A DNA stretch of 64,000 bases from Parietaria judaica (taxonomy: Eukaryota; Streptophyta; Magnoliopsida; Rosales; Urticaceae). A program made the position numbers and the translations under genes. The notes beneath the pieces were generated by a model that saw nothing but the letters and a program-made list of their open reading frames with translations, had not been told where the DNA came from and ran no database searches. Each line of letters starts with the position of its first letter. The stretch's first letter is position 1. Below are positions 1 to 9,102 of the stretch, one piece after another. Where the stretch lies: the NCBI GenBank assembly GCA_954871525.1, contig OX940861.1, positions 9,966,842-10,030,841 of the forward strand, given 5' to 3'.

Positions 1-1206
1 TCCGGGACACGTCGGGAAACACCCGAGCGGGCCCCACAGGCCCCAAGGGTAGAACTGAAAGTGACGACTTCGCGACCCGTCGCGACGGAATCGCCGGAAA
101 TCGCCAACCTTCCCGTCGCGATGCGTCGTGGTGCTTTTGCTCGCGATCGTCGCGACGTTGAGCGAGAGAGAGAGAGAGAGAGAGAGAGAGTGACAGAGAG
201 AGAGATCGCGACGAAGGAACCCCATCTCGAATCATCGCGATTTTCACCTCCCCGTCACGAGCCGTCGCGAAGTCCTCCTCCCCGTCGCGAACCGTCGCGA
301 CGTCCTCCTCTGCGTCGTCACTTTCAGCTCTACCCAAGGGTCACTCGAGTGGGCCCCACAGCCCCCAAGGGGCACTACCGCGTGTCAGACGGCCCACCAG
401 GTCCACCAAGGGTCAAGTTTGACCCCGCCACATGTCAGCTCCTCATTGGGCGCGAGAAAACCCTGCAGCCAACCAGAGCGCGACACACAGGCGCTGACGT
501 CAGCCCTGATCCCCTCGCGCGTGGGTTTCGCGTCACCGCCACTGTTCCCGCGCGTGAGGGCGCGTCCGACGTCGGATTAAGACGCCGATTACGGCGTTGG
601 ATCGGTCACGTCCGGGGGACCCGAAAAAATATATTATATTACCCCGGGGGCTTCCCAAGGTAATATTTATTCACGTTTTAACCCCCTGACCTTCATATAA
701 ATAGGAGCTCGGTTTTCACTTAACGGAAACTCGATTCTCACCCCGAGAACTCGCCTAAAACTCTCTCTACTCCCTCTAAAACTCGCCTCCCCTCAAATAT
801 CACTCTAATGTTGAGCGTCGGAGGTGAATCAGGGGGTACCCCCCCCCCCCCCCCCCCCCCCCAGTTCTCCCTGACCGCGGGTGTTGTTTTGTCCAGGTTC
901 TGAGAGCGAAAAATCACATATGAGCCGAAAGCTCTGGAGAAAATTCTGGCACGATCTAAGACCCTCCTTGCCAAGGTTCTAGATCCGTGAGGTGCTCGTT
1001 CTATCCACTAGTCTTGTATCTCCAGCAGATATACTGATTACGCGGATAGCCCGAGGACCCGGATCTGTCCCCGTGACACCGGTTGAGGGTCTGGTCCACC
1101 AGGGTTCACTGGAAAGTCGATACTGTGACCCCCCCTACACAGTGGACAGGAATCCATTTTGGTGTCCCGAACCTGTAATCCGGGCCAGGCCAAGTCCTGG
1201 CCCTAA
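1..1206 (+). mobile_element. Tat-like gypsy LTR remnant, 5' side cut by window edge
   Basis: Seen: this stretch aligns by eye with the LTR at 52902-54053. Shared landmarks in the same order are the GGGCCCCACAG / CCCAAGGG block, a TATA box (TATAAATAG, 696-704), the GAGCTCGGTTTTCACTTAACG start region, the GTTGAGCGTCGGAGG motif, a poly-C tract (839-862) and a 3' part ending near CAAGTCCTGGCCCT. Family knowledge: GAGCGTCGGAG-type motifs followed by C-rich tracts recur in R/U5 of plant Tat-lineage Ty3/gypsy LTRs. Similarity stops near 1206, so the copy is a truncated or solo LTR. A MITE at 50-332 interrupts it. Short open frames here are not genes. Confidence 0.75.
50..332. mobile_element. hAT-like MITE with TCGCGA repeats, copy A (283 bp)
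   Basis: Seen: terminal inverted repeats (TAGAACTGAAAGTGACGAC at the left, its near-complement at the right) flanked by a perfect 8-bp direct duplication CCCAAGGG (42-49 and 333-340). The uninterrupted LTR at 52902 has a single CCCAAGGG at this place, so the insertion is proven by an empty site. The inside is GC-rich, with many CGTCGCGA-type units and a GA microsatellite. The 8-bp duplication is the hAT hallmark; no transposase is encoded. A sister copy lies at 43776-44070. Confidence 0.85.
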
Positions 1207-2053
1207 ACCAGTGGCGAAGCTAGCTATTTCAACTAGGAGGGGCACTAGTATATATTAAACATAATGTCTCTTTTAGTATACGATTTTTTATCATGCTATA
1301 TATCGAAGACACGATGATAATAATAATAATAATTCTAAAAAAGTTAATAATTATTCCACAAAATATTACAAATAAGTTGTATTCTTAATTCATATTCAGT
1401 AAAAAAAAATCACTAGCATAAGAGTATATCAAGTTATCTATCATCTATATATTAAATAAACAGTTAAAGTTCTATGTTTTAGCTTATTTAGCTCCATCAT
1501 ATATATGGGTAAATTAAAACCCATTAAAAATATATACGTGTAAATCAATGTTGAGGTTAGTTCCTATTTCTATGGGCTAGTTAGTATACATAATACATGT
1601 ATTCATATATATATATATGGTGTATAATTAAATTTTGTTCCTATTTCCATGAGTGACATGGGCTACCAATCAAGTTTGACTATTAAAATACTAATAAAAA
1701 ATTAAAAATAGAGAATTGAGAGTGGGCAATAACATAAATCATCAATATATGCTTGAAAACTGATTCAAAATATATAAACTCAAACCAAGAACAGAGAGTT
1801 AAAAAGATCATTAGTCATAAATATACATTACAAAACATACAACATCAGTTCATTCCATTCAGAAACGAAGCAGGTAAGGTACAGCAAAAACCATCATAAT
1901 GAAACTATGAAGAAGTTGATTACTTATAATATCTACACCAAACCCAACTTCACATTTTCACAAGGAGAATCATGTCTCAAATATGGAACCATCCTGCTTC
2001 ATTTTACTTCCATTTTTCTTCATCATCTTCTTTTCTTTCTCTATGGACACAAC
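1207..2053. other. Intergenic AT-rich DNA with a hAT-like terminus
   Basis: No gene seen. At 1209 a CAGTGGCGAAGCTAG sequence resembles the terminal inverted repeat of the MITE at 36296-36470, but I found no matching right end, so it is at most a one-ended fragment. The rest is AT-rich with short TAA and AT runs, and includes the probable 3' flank of the minus-strand gene that ends at 2054. Confidence 0.4.
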
Positions 2054-3879
2054 CTAGTAAGTGCGACAAAGCGACGACGTGGACCTTGCCCAGCCGAAGA
2101 AACCCCAGATGGACCTGCTGTTGCGCTTCACGGGAGACTGATTGACCTCGTTCCCGTGCAGCATCTCCCACATCACCCGTACATCCTCGTACTCGCATGC
2201 GTGCACATCGTTCTGCAGCTTCAGTATTCCTGATGAATGTTCAAAGACCAAATTAGCCCTTATTGAACAGTAGAAGAGTCATGCAAATAAGTTGTGATGA
2301 GTTTTCATGATTCATTCTTCTAGTAGAAATGTATTAGCCTGATATTTTTCTAGCAGTTTCTCCGCACCTCGTAAATTGTAGCAAATTTCTCCCTAATTGT
2401 GAAAAATTCGACCATTATCGTCTAATTTTAGGCCATATACACTGTGGTGCTAGTACATGTGGCTTAAAAATTTACAAATTTGTAAATATTTACCATTAAA
2501 AGAAAAAATTGCTAAAAAGTTACAAATTCAAAATGGAAACTTTTTTAAGAAAAAATAAGGGACTAGACTGATAACATGTTTCATTCTTCTCATGATCTCA
2601 ATATTAAGAAGAAAAAACAAGCTTTGATTCACGCGGATTGCCATTACAATTTACCAAAAACAGAGCGAGACATATTAAGGAAGTCCCAAATCTGTATACC
2701 AAAAAACCACACTTCATAAGAGATTAAAACATCTAACAGACAACAAATTTGTGTCGTCAATGCATTCATGCACTATACCTAATGTCACAGGGTCAAACGG
2801 ACCCACCCGCAAGACTCCCGTGCGGCACTCGGTAAGTCCGTTAACCGAGTCAGCCATCCACACGTTTGTCGCCATCGCTGGTTTCACCCTGCCTTGGGTT
2901 TGTCAGGAGAGCGGCTTCAGCTCCCGACCAGCACTACGCCACAGGCAACAGGATGGCAAGTCCACGAAGCCTGCCGTAGTCGCCTAGCCCTTCGTTACCG
3001 AAGCCCACCTAGACTACCCTTACACCTAGACATTCTACCCGGATTTTACCCAGCGACGGATCCCCGACAAGACTTGTCCCACCCCAGTCCTACCCTGACT
3101 TTAGGGGTGTGACAAACTCTCCCCCAACGGCTTGAATCGACGCCCTCGTCGATTAAGATCTTCAATCATGCTCGCCTTTCGAGCACGCCCTTGATAACTC
3201 GCAAAGCGCACGTGCGTGTGAGGTTATATATCCCTCCCTTCGCCTCCCTTGGAAAGGTCTCCTGCCTACTCCTCCAGAGCGCTTGGCAGAACTACGCAGC
3301 ATTACTCCTTGTGAGCTTTGGGGATTCTCCCCCAGACCGCAAACGCATCCTCGTGGCAGCGACCCCGCACACGGGCACGAAGCAGCGTCAGTCTGGCTCT
3401 GATACCACTTGTCACAGGGTCAAACGGACCCACCCGCAAGACTCCCGTGCGGCACTCGGTAAGTCCGTTAACCGAGTCAGCCATCCACACGTTTGTCGCC
3501 ATCGCTGGTTTCACCCTGCCTTGGGTTCGTCAGGAGAGCGGCTTCAGCTCCCGACCAGCACTACGCCACAGGCAACAGGATGGCAAGTCCACGAAGCCTG
3601 CCGTAGTCGCCTAGCCCTTCGTTACCGAAGCCCACCTAGACTACCCTTACACCTAGACATTCTACCCGGATTTTACCCAGCGACGGATCCCCGACAAGAC
3701 TTGTCCCACCCCAGTCCTACCCTGACTTTAGGGGTGTGACACCTAATAATAACATTGCTTCGCTTGGAATCTTTTGGCAGATCTGGCTAAAAAAGCGCGT
3801 CTAAATTCAGACTTGTCTGAAATTAACTTCCTTTAAAACTGTTCTTGATTGTGTCGGTTGCAAGTTGCAACCAGTAGTG

Positions 3880-3910
<31 letters not shown>

Positions 3911-4497
3911 TATATAGTCGGTAAAAGAAACGTGACAATGGAATCAAATTATCAAACCCAACCAACGAAATTAAAAATAGCTTGATTGAGCTAATGCCCC
4001 TAAAATCGGTATCAATTCAGACACTAAAAACATTTAAAATAGCATTAAGACCGACAAAGTCCCTACCCCACTCATCAAACTTCCCATCTTCACACCAATA
4101 ATTGCAAAACTCATATCAATCGCAAACGACAAGACTCGACTAACCTCCTAAAACCTCTTAAATGACTCAATAATTGCGAGCTACGCGGTCAAATTAAGTG
4201 ACTAATTTCAGCTTAAGTCATAAATAATAGTGAATTTATGAGAAAAAAGCGGTTAAGAAACATGAAAAACCGAATCCGAATCCGAAGATCGGAGATTTTG
4301 TTACTGAACACCCTAAAAAACCAATATTAAAGACTCGTTTATGCAAAGAGAAAGAGTGCCGAACCTTTCTTGCGGATCCCGAGGCGGGAGGCGACGCCGG
4401 TCCAAGCCCGACGGACGGGGAAAACAACCTGGTGCCACCACTCCATGCCGCGAGAGAATTTCCAGATGCACTTGTTCTTCTTCTTCGTCTGTTCCAT
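2054..4497 (-). CDS. Small conserved plant protein (102 aa), two exons
   Basis: Function unknown. Model: exon 1 4497-4365, exon 2 2229-2054, joined by an intron of about 2.1 kb with donor GTTCGG and acceptor CATCAG. The split Gly codon (G|GA) closes exactly to a 102-residue frame and stop. The product has a basic start, a Trp-rich stretch (RGMEWWHQVVFPVRRAW, about residues 16-32), then RLGIRKKGILKLQNDV and CEYEDVRVMWEML (about 57-69), and an Arg/Ser-rich tail. From memory, small plant proteins with a YEDV-x-VMWEML core form an uncharacterised family; I know no assigned role. No signal peptide or membrane segment is seen. The frame upstream of the ATG is closed by a stop, supporting this start. 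The intron contains a complete TRIM element (2783-3741), which could affect splicing or expression. Frame closure and motif continuity across the junction make the model likely. Confidence 0.72.
2783..3114 (-). repeat. TRIM 3' LTR
   Basis: 332-bp LTR starting TGTCACAGGG and ending GTGTGACA on the plus strand. By the position of the primer-binding site this is the 3' LTR of the minus-oriented element. Confidence 0.9.
3393..3407 (-). other. Primer-binding site for initiator tRNA-Met
   Basis: TGGTATCAGAGCCAG on the minus strand, the standard plant LTR-element primer site, placed two bases from the 5' LTR of the TRIM. Confidence 0.9.
3410..3741 (-). repeat. TRIM 5' LTR
   Basis: 332-bp LTR nearly identical to 2783-3114. 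The tRNA-Met-type primer-binding site next to it at 3393-3407 marks it as the 5' LTR in minus orientation. The plus-strand open frame running across it is fortuitous. Confidence 0.9.
3879..3904. repeat. (AT)n microsatellite
   Basis: Run of about 26 alternating T and A bases within the intron, right of the TRIM. Confidence 0.9.
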
Positions 4498-6094
4498 AAC
4501 CAGGAGAAACTCAGTGAGTTTTGGATTATCTTTATTGTGCAGCTAGGTCAACTGTGCTCTCGACAAACTGAATATGGCGAGGATGAGAGAGAATCGGAAT
4601 ACAATTCCAAAGATGATAACGAATAAATAGAAAAAGTTGAAAAGCGTGTATCCGGAGCCTTAAGATCCACAAACACCACCATCAATGGCTTCTTAACTAA
4701 CCTTTTTTGCTCTGTTCTTTGTGTTCGAGAGAGGCGAAGCTTCCGAGCTTTTCTCTCTCTCCTCTCCTCGCGCTGTGGAGAAGAAGATTTGTGGTTTTGG
4801 TCTCACTCACTCGGGTAGTTAGTCGTTTCTTTAAGCTTTTCCTTTTTTGGCGTTTTGCGAACGCGGGACCCACCTGGACAACATCGCCCACTCAGAGCTA
4901 GCCACGTCTTAAGCTTCTCGCTGGGCCGTGTCCGAATCCAATGCTTGCCTCTCGTTGAACGTGACGTACTATTTTTAATTCGTAATAATATAGAAAAAGA
5001 AAGTGACTTTTTTTTTTTGCCTTTAATGGTGTCCACGTGTGGGACGGCTATTTGTTGTTATTCTCTGTGTCTTAACTGACTAGTGAAAGAAGATACCGAC
5101 AACGGCCAATTAGGCACGTGACTTTTACACGTGGCGTAGTCTGGTAAAACTGATCCTACGTGGCATCGGAAGACGACGAACTCGTTCGTGGTCCTAAGGC
5201 CCGTTGGGCCCATTGTAAAAAGTCTCGTTCAGATGGCCCACACAAGACGTCAGACTAGCACGTAGCCATATAATAGCTAGTTTGGTGTGCATTATAACAT
5301 GGAGTAATTTGCATTTTTGCCCCAAAACTTCTCGATCAGTGCGCAATATCTCCTCTTAACTTGGATTTCTGCGTAAATCCCCCCAAACTCATTATATTAG
5401 CGCAGTACGCTCCGTCTCTGAGATGGGAAGTTATTACACGTGATATGCGTGTATCTAACCCTGTTCATAAAATAACGAGATTTGGCTATGCCGAAATCCA
5501 AGTTTGTGGGCATTTGCGCAGAGTCCAAAAGTTCAGGGGCAAATGTGTAACTTCCTCTAAAATATGATTTTGATTAAAAATATATACGTACGGTTGGATT
5601 TGGGTAAGCTAGCTATTATTATACAAATGTAGACGGTCCAACTATCTTATAAATAAATGTAAAGGTTACACATTCAAATTTGCTATGTGCTGCCATAGAT
5701 TTCTACATTGGTCACACGACGAGATTGATATTTATTCAATATATGCCATAAGTAGTTTGGGTCTGGGACCATATTTATTTAGGTGAGTTTAAAGTGGCAA
5801 AATTGTTAAAGATTTGGTGGAGAGCATGACTGAGTGGATAATGTTTGAATTTTTTTTAAAAAAAAAAACCCTTTAAAGCCGTCTAAATTGAAGATGATTC
5901 CTTCATACCGACACAAAATATGCTCCGAATATCCTATTTAACTCAACTCAAGATCAGAAACGATTGTATCATCATTATTCGAAGAGAACTGATTCCGATT
6001 TCCCAAAGTGTAATGGATTATATTTTTTGCTGTAAAATTACATCAATCACTGTGAAGATTGAAGAGAATCTTGTGTCGAGTCAGAACCTCGTAA
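4498..6094. other. Intergenic; 5' flank of the small gene plus a MITE-like inverted repeat
   Basis: 4498 to about 5000 is the 5' leader and promoter side of the minus-strand gene, with CT-rich stretches. Within about 5304-5565 an imperfect inverted repeat is visible: TTTGCATTTTTGCCCCAAAACTT at the left pairs with a diverged complement at the right (near AAGTTCAGGGGCAAATGTG). This suggests a decayed foldback MITE; no target duplication could be assigned. No other gene recognised. Confidence 0.45.
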
Positions 6095-7605
6095 CTAATC
6101 GGTACTTACTCTGGTTAAGCTAGCCATGTAGGTCAAGTAAATGGTCCACAAGTAGGCGCACGAACTGTTCATCAACGGCTGCAAGAAACACGACGGAATG
6201 AATGAGCTCAGCGGGTTTTATGGAAGTCGACTTAGCTGTGAAACCAAGGAGATTAAACTGACCTGTAGAGGAATAGGAACGAATTTGAAGGTAACGAAAT
6301 CGCAGAGAGGCCAAAACATGGCGCCGTTGATCAAAGTTGGGAGCAAGTCCCGCTTCAACCTTGCAACGATCTCAGTGCCGCTTTCACCTGAGATTTGGCC
6401 GCATGTCGCAATGTTAATCCAGCATGTCGGAGTTACCATTCCATAACTCGTATCTGATTATAAATCATTAATTCTCCGTAGTTCCATCGGAACTCCTATT
6501 TAATCAGTTTGCCCAGCGAACTCATAAACTATAGCAGTTTACTCTCTATAAACTACGTGATGGTGTCAGATTTTAAGGGCGAATCGACATCTTGTCGCGT
6601 TGTCGCGGGGAGTTCTCATGAGGCATAATTGCAAAAGTGCATCCAACACAGTTCAGTACTTCAAAGGGAAAATCGATATAAAAATAATAAGCGCGGGAAA
6701 ACTGAGAGTCTGAGACAACGCAATGAGTTCCGAGAGAAAAATGAATAATTTCTTTAAACAAATTGGAGATCAAATACCAAGAATGGTGAAGATTATAAAC
6801 AGCTAGTCTTACCTTGGAAGCCTGCATTATACGTGAAGAAAACGGTAGTGATGCACGGTCCAAATACCGCTTGCCCCATAAAGATCTTCTTCAGAGTCGA
6901 AACCAGATCCCGCTTCGGCAAGATTCTTGATACAAAATCGAACCACACGTGCTGCGACGGCCCTAAAATCAGCAATCCATAAGCCGCCATGCGCAATGTC
7001 CTTATCGAGTCATACGAGCCAAAATTTGAAGATGTGATCATCTACAAGAAAGCATAAAGTCACAAACAAGCACTGGATTTCAGTGAAAATAACACTCGGC
7101 TTCAAATTGTATGGTTTAATTTGATTCAAGCTAGTCCAAAATTGCCAACAAACTACTCATTGTGCTGAAACTGTATCTTCAACAAACGAAAAGGAAAAAA
7201 CCTAACACACCATGGAAATCACAGGAAGAACCTTGGGATTTCTCACTTCTATTGAATAAATCATAAGATTATGGAAGAAATAAAGCTCACCTGGGAGGTG
7301 CAATCGGAGACTGCGTAGATGAGCGACGAAGATATGCTCTTCGTCAGAATGGGACGAGTTTCGAGCATGTTCAGGTACCATCGAACGAACCCAGTCTTTG
7401 AGCGGGAAGACGAGAATGCGCGCGAAGCGAGCGTCGCTTTGCTGAGAAGGTTCGGCGATTTGGAAGCTGAGGCTGCGCCAAGTCCGCGAAGGAGAGACTG
7501 AGAGTAGGTTCGCCATTGATGGCACTGAGTGGAGAGCGAGAGTGCTTCGTCTCCGATGAGCGCAAGGTTTCGTCTGGTGACGAATCTCATGAGATTGCTC
7601 GCCAT
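6095..7605 (-). CDS. Mpv17/PMP22-family membrane protein (250 aa)
   Basis: Four exons: 7605-7291, 7041-6813, 6387-6263, 6178-6095; introns are GT-AG and phases close to 250 residues plus stop. Family: small four-helix membrane proteins of the inner mitochondrial or peroxisomal membrane (Mpv17, PMP22, yeast Sym1), linked to solute permeability and mtDNA maintenance; the plant role is not well defined. Seen: an Arg/Ser-rich N-terminus suited to mitochondrial or plastid import, then the family core GFVRWYLNMLETRPILTKS, SDCTSQ, YGLLILGPSQHVWF, FMGQAVFGP, INGAMFWPLCDFVTFKFVP, and the signature end YLWTIYLTYMAS. An in-frame ATG 22 codons upstream is possible, but 7605 starts a typical presequence. 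Just before the stop, AGA|GTAAGT is a strong splice-donor consensus, so an alternative short last exon is possible. Confidence 0.88.
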
Positions 7606-8255
7606 AATAACGAACTTAATTGGAATATCGAAGCTTGAAAGGGAAAAGGAGCCAGAATCGGGGTATTTCAATTATTGTCGTTTGGTTCTGTCTTCTGTCG
7701 TTTCTATATTTAGTGTTGCAAAATCCACATTAGGACAAATATGGAATGCTATGCTATGTATGTATAGAAGAAAAAGAAAAGTAAAATGACAATTGATTGT
7801 TTGAAACCACACTTTGTATATTTTAATGTCTCGTTGCATACTTTATGAAATAGTTACAACAGACTATAAATTTTTGTGTACTTGTTTCTGTCTCTTCGCT
7901 TACTTATGATTCCCTCCGTCTATATTACTTTAAGATGTGCGTGAGTTGGATTGAACGGTTTCGAAAGTAAAACTTGTCCAACACGATCCTATCAGATTTT
8001 AGAATCAACATAGTTTTAAGAAATCGATTCAATCCAATCTACAGATTTGAAAGGTTCAATTCAACTCAACCGGAAAGAATTATAATCGGACTTAGTTTAG
8101 TCATTGAGTTCCATAAAAAAAAAAAAAAAAAAAACTGCATTTAGTTTGAGTTATACTAACATTTCATCATATGAAAGAGGACTTAATACTCAATCTGTAA
8201 AACATAAACTGAACAATAATTTTAAAATATTGATCTGTAATCTCAAGACAACTTA
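7606..8255. other. Intergenic, promoter side of the Mpv17-like gene
   Basis: No gene seen. Contains an A-tract near 8116-8134 and AT-rich DNA. A TTCCCTCCGTCTATATTAC string near 7911 recalls Stowaway-type MITE ends, but no partner end was found. Confidence 0.4.
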
Positions 8256-8613
8256 GAGCATCTCCAGTATAACGCCATTTTTTATGTTGTTTTTGCACTA
8301 AAAATACTCCAAGGAGACTGCAAAAGTCACACTATTTTAGTGTGATGCAATAGTATCACACTAAATTTGGTGTGATACTATTCACAACACTATCCACTAT
8401 TCACTTATTTAATTAAATAAATATTAAAGTGAATAGAGTGAGATTCTAAAAAAAATGATTATATGAATAGATAATATTAATAAAATATTAAACAAATAGT
8501 GTTTGGTGTAATTTTTGGTGTTGTGGTTGGAGAGTGATAAGAATTTGGTGTCAAAATTACACTAAAATAGTGCAATTTCAACACCAAAATGATGTATAGC
8601 GTTGGAGATGCCC
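8256..8613. mobile_element. Tourist/PIF-Harbinger-like MITE (358 bp)
   Basis: Seen: inverted termini GAGCATCTCCAGTATAACGC and, at the right, the near-complement ending GTTGGAGATGCCC, flanked by TTA duplications (8253-8255, 8614-8616). The inside is AT-rich, with repeats around 'tttggtgtga' and its complement. The 3-bp TTA duplication points to PIF/Harbinger. No coding capacity. Confidence 0.75.
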
Positions 8614-9000
8614 TTAGTAATAGAAGTGTTACCTTGTCATTTTCATCTGCTCTCATTAATAAATTGTCGTTATTCTTCGATTCCCTTCCCTTGTCGATAG
8701 AGCGAATATTGCCCTGTCTTCGTCGTTTTCTCCTTTTTCAAATTTCAGATGATTTAAAATGCCACCACTGATGAAACTAGGCTGGGCGTTTGTCGGACTC
8801 GGGACTGAGGCTAAGCCTAATTTTGAATAAATCTTGTAATTTGGGGGTTCTCCATACATCTTTCCAAAAACTAGGGTCCATGTCGCCCATTTGAGAAAAA
8901 ACGAGGACTTATGCCTCAAATATCGCGGTTCTAGGAGGAGGCAGAGAAAGATTAGAGTGAGAGAGCGAGAGCGAGAAGCTGTGGAGCAGAGCCATTGGCC

Positions 9001-9090
9001 ATGGCGTCGGCGACACCAGCTCCGAGCTCTGCCTCATCCACTTCTCAGGCGATGCGGCTGAGATTCGAATCGCCGATGAGGCTCTGCTAA
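9001..9090 (+). other. Possible upstream ORF (29 codons)
   Basis: ATG at 9001 opens a 29-codon Ala/Ser-rich frame ending TAA at 9088-9090, 12 bases before the proposed ATG of the PPR gene. If it lies in the 5' leader it could reduce translation of the main frame. Transcript start is unknown. Confidence 0.3.
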
Positions 9091-9102
9091 CTCCGGCGAC
9101 TG

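Larger units (their letters stand above)
2783..3741 (-). mobile_element. TRIM retrotransposon, complete, within an intron
   Basis: Seen: two 332-bp direct repeats (2783-3114, 3410-3741), both TGTCACA...GTGTGACA, differing at one base that I noticed. They are flanked by a perfect 5-bp duplication CCTAA (2778-2782, 3742-3746). In minus orientation a primer-binding site TGGTATCAGAGCCAG (3407-3393), complementary to initiator tRNA-Met, lies two bases inside the 5' LTR, and a purine-rich GGGGGAGAG tract abuts the other LTR. The internal part is about 295 bp with no coding capacity. This is the definition of a terminal-repeat retrotransposon in miniature. Near-identical LTRs imply recent insertion; mobilisation would need enzymes from elsewhere. 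Confidence 0.93.

Noticed and set aside
61..663. 200-codon Arg/Glu/Pro-rich frame at the window start
   Set aside because: It crosses the MITE, its target duplication and the host LTR; composition comes from GA and TCGCGA repeats.
3393..3411. tRNA-Met-like sequence
   Set aside because: Only the 3'-end complement is present; it is a primer-binding site, not a tRNA gene.
3191..3739. 182-codon plus-strand open frame
   Set aside because: It runs through the TRIM internal part and right LTR; the same peptide end appears from the left LTR. It is a by-product of GC-rich LTR sequence, not a gene.
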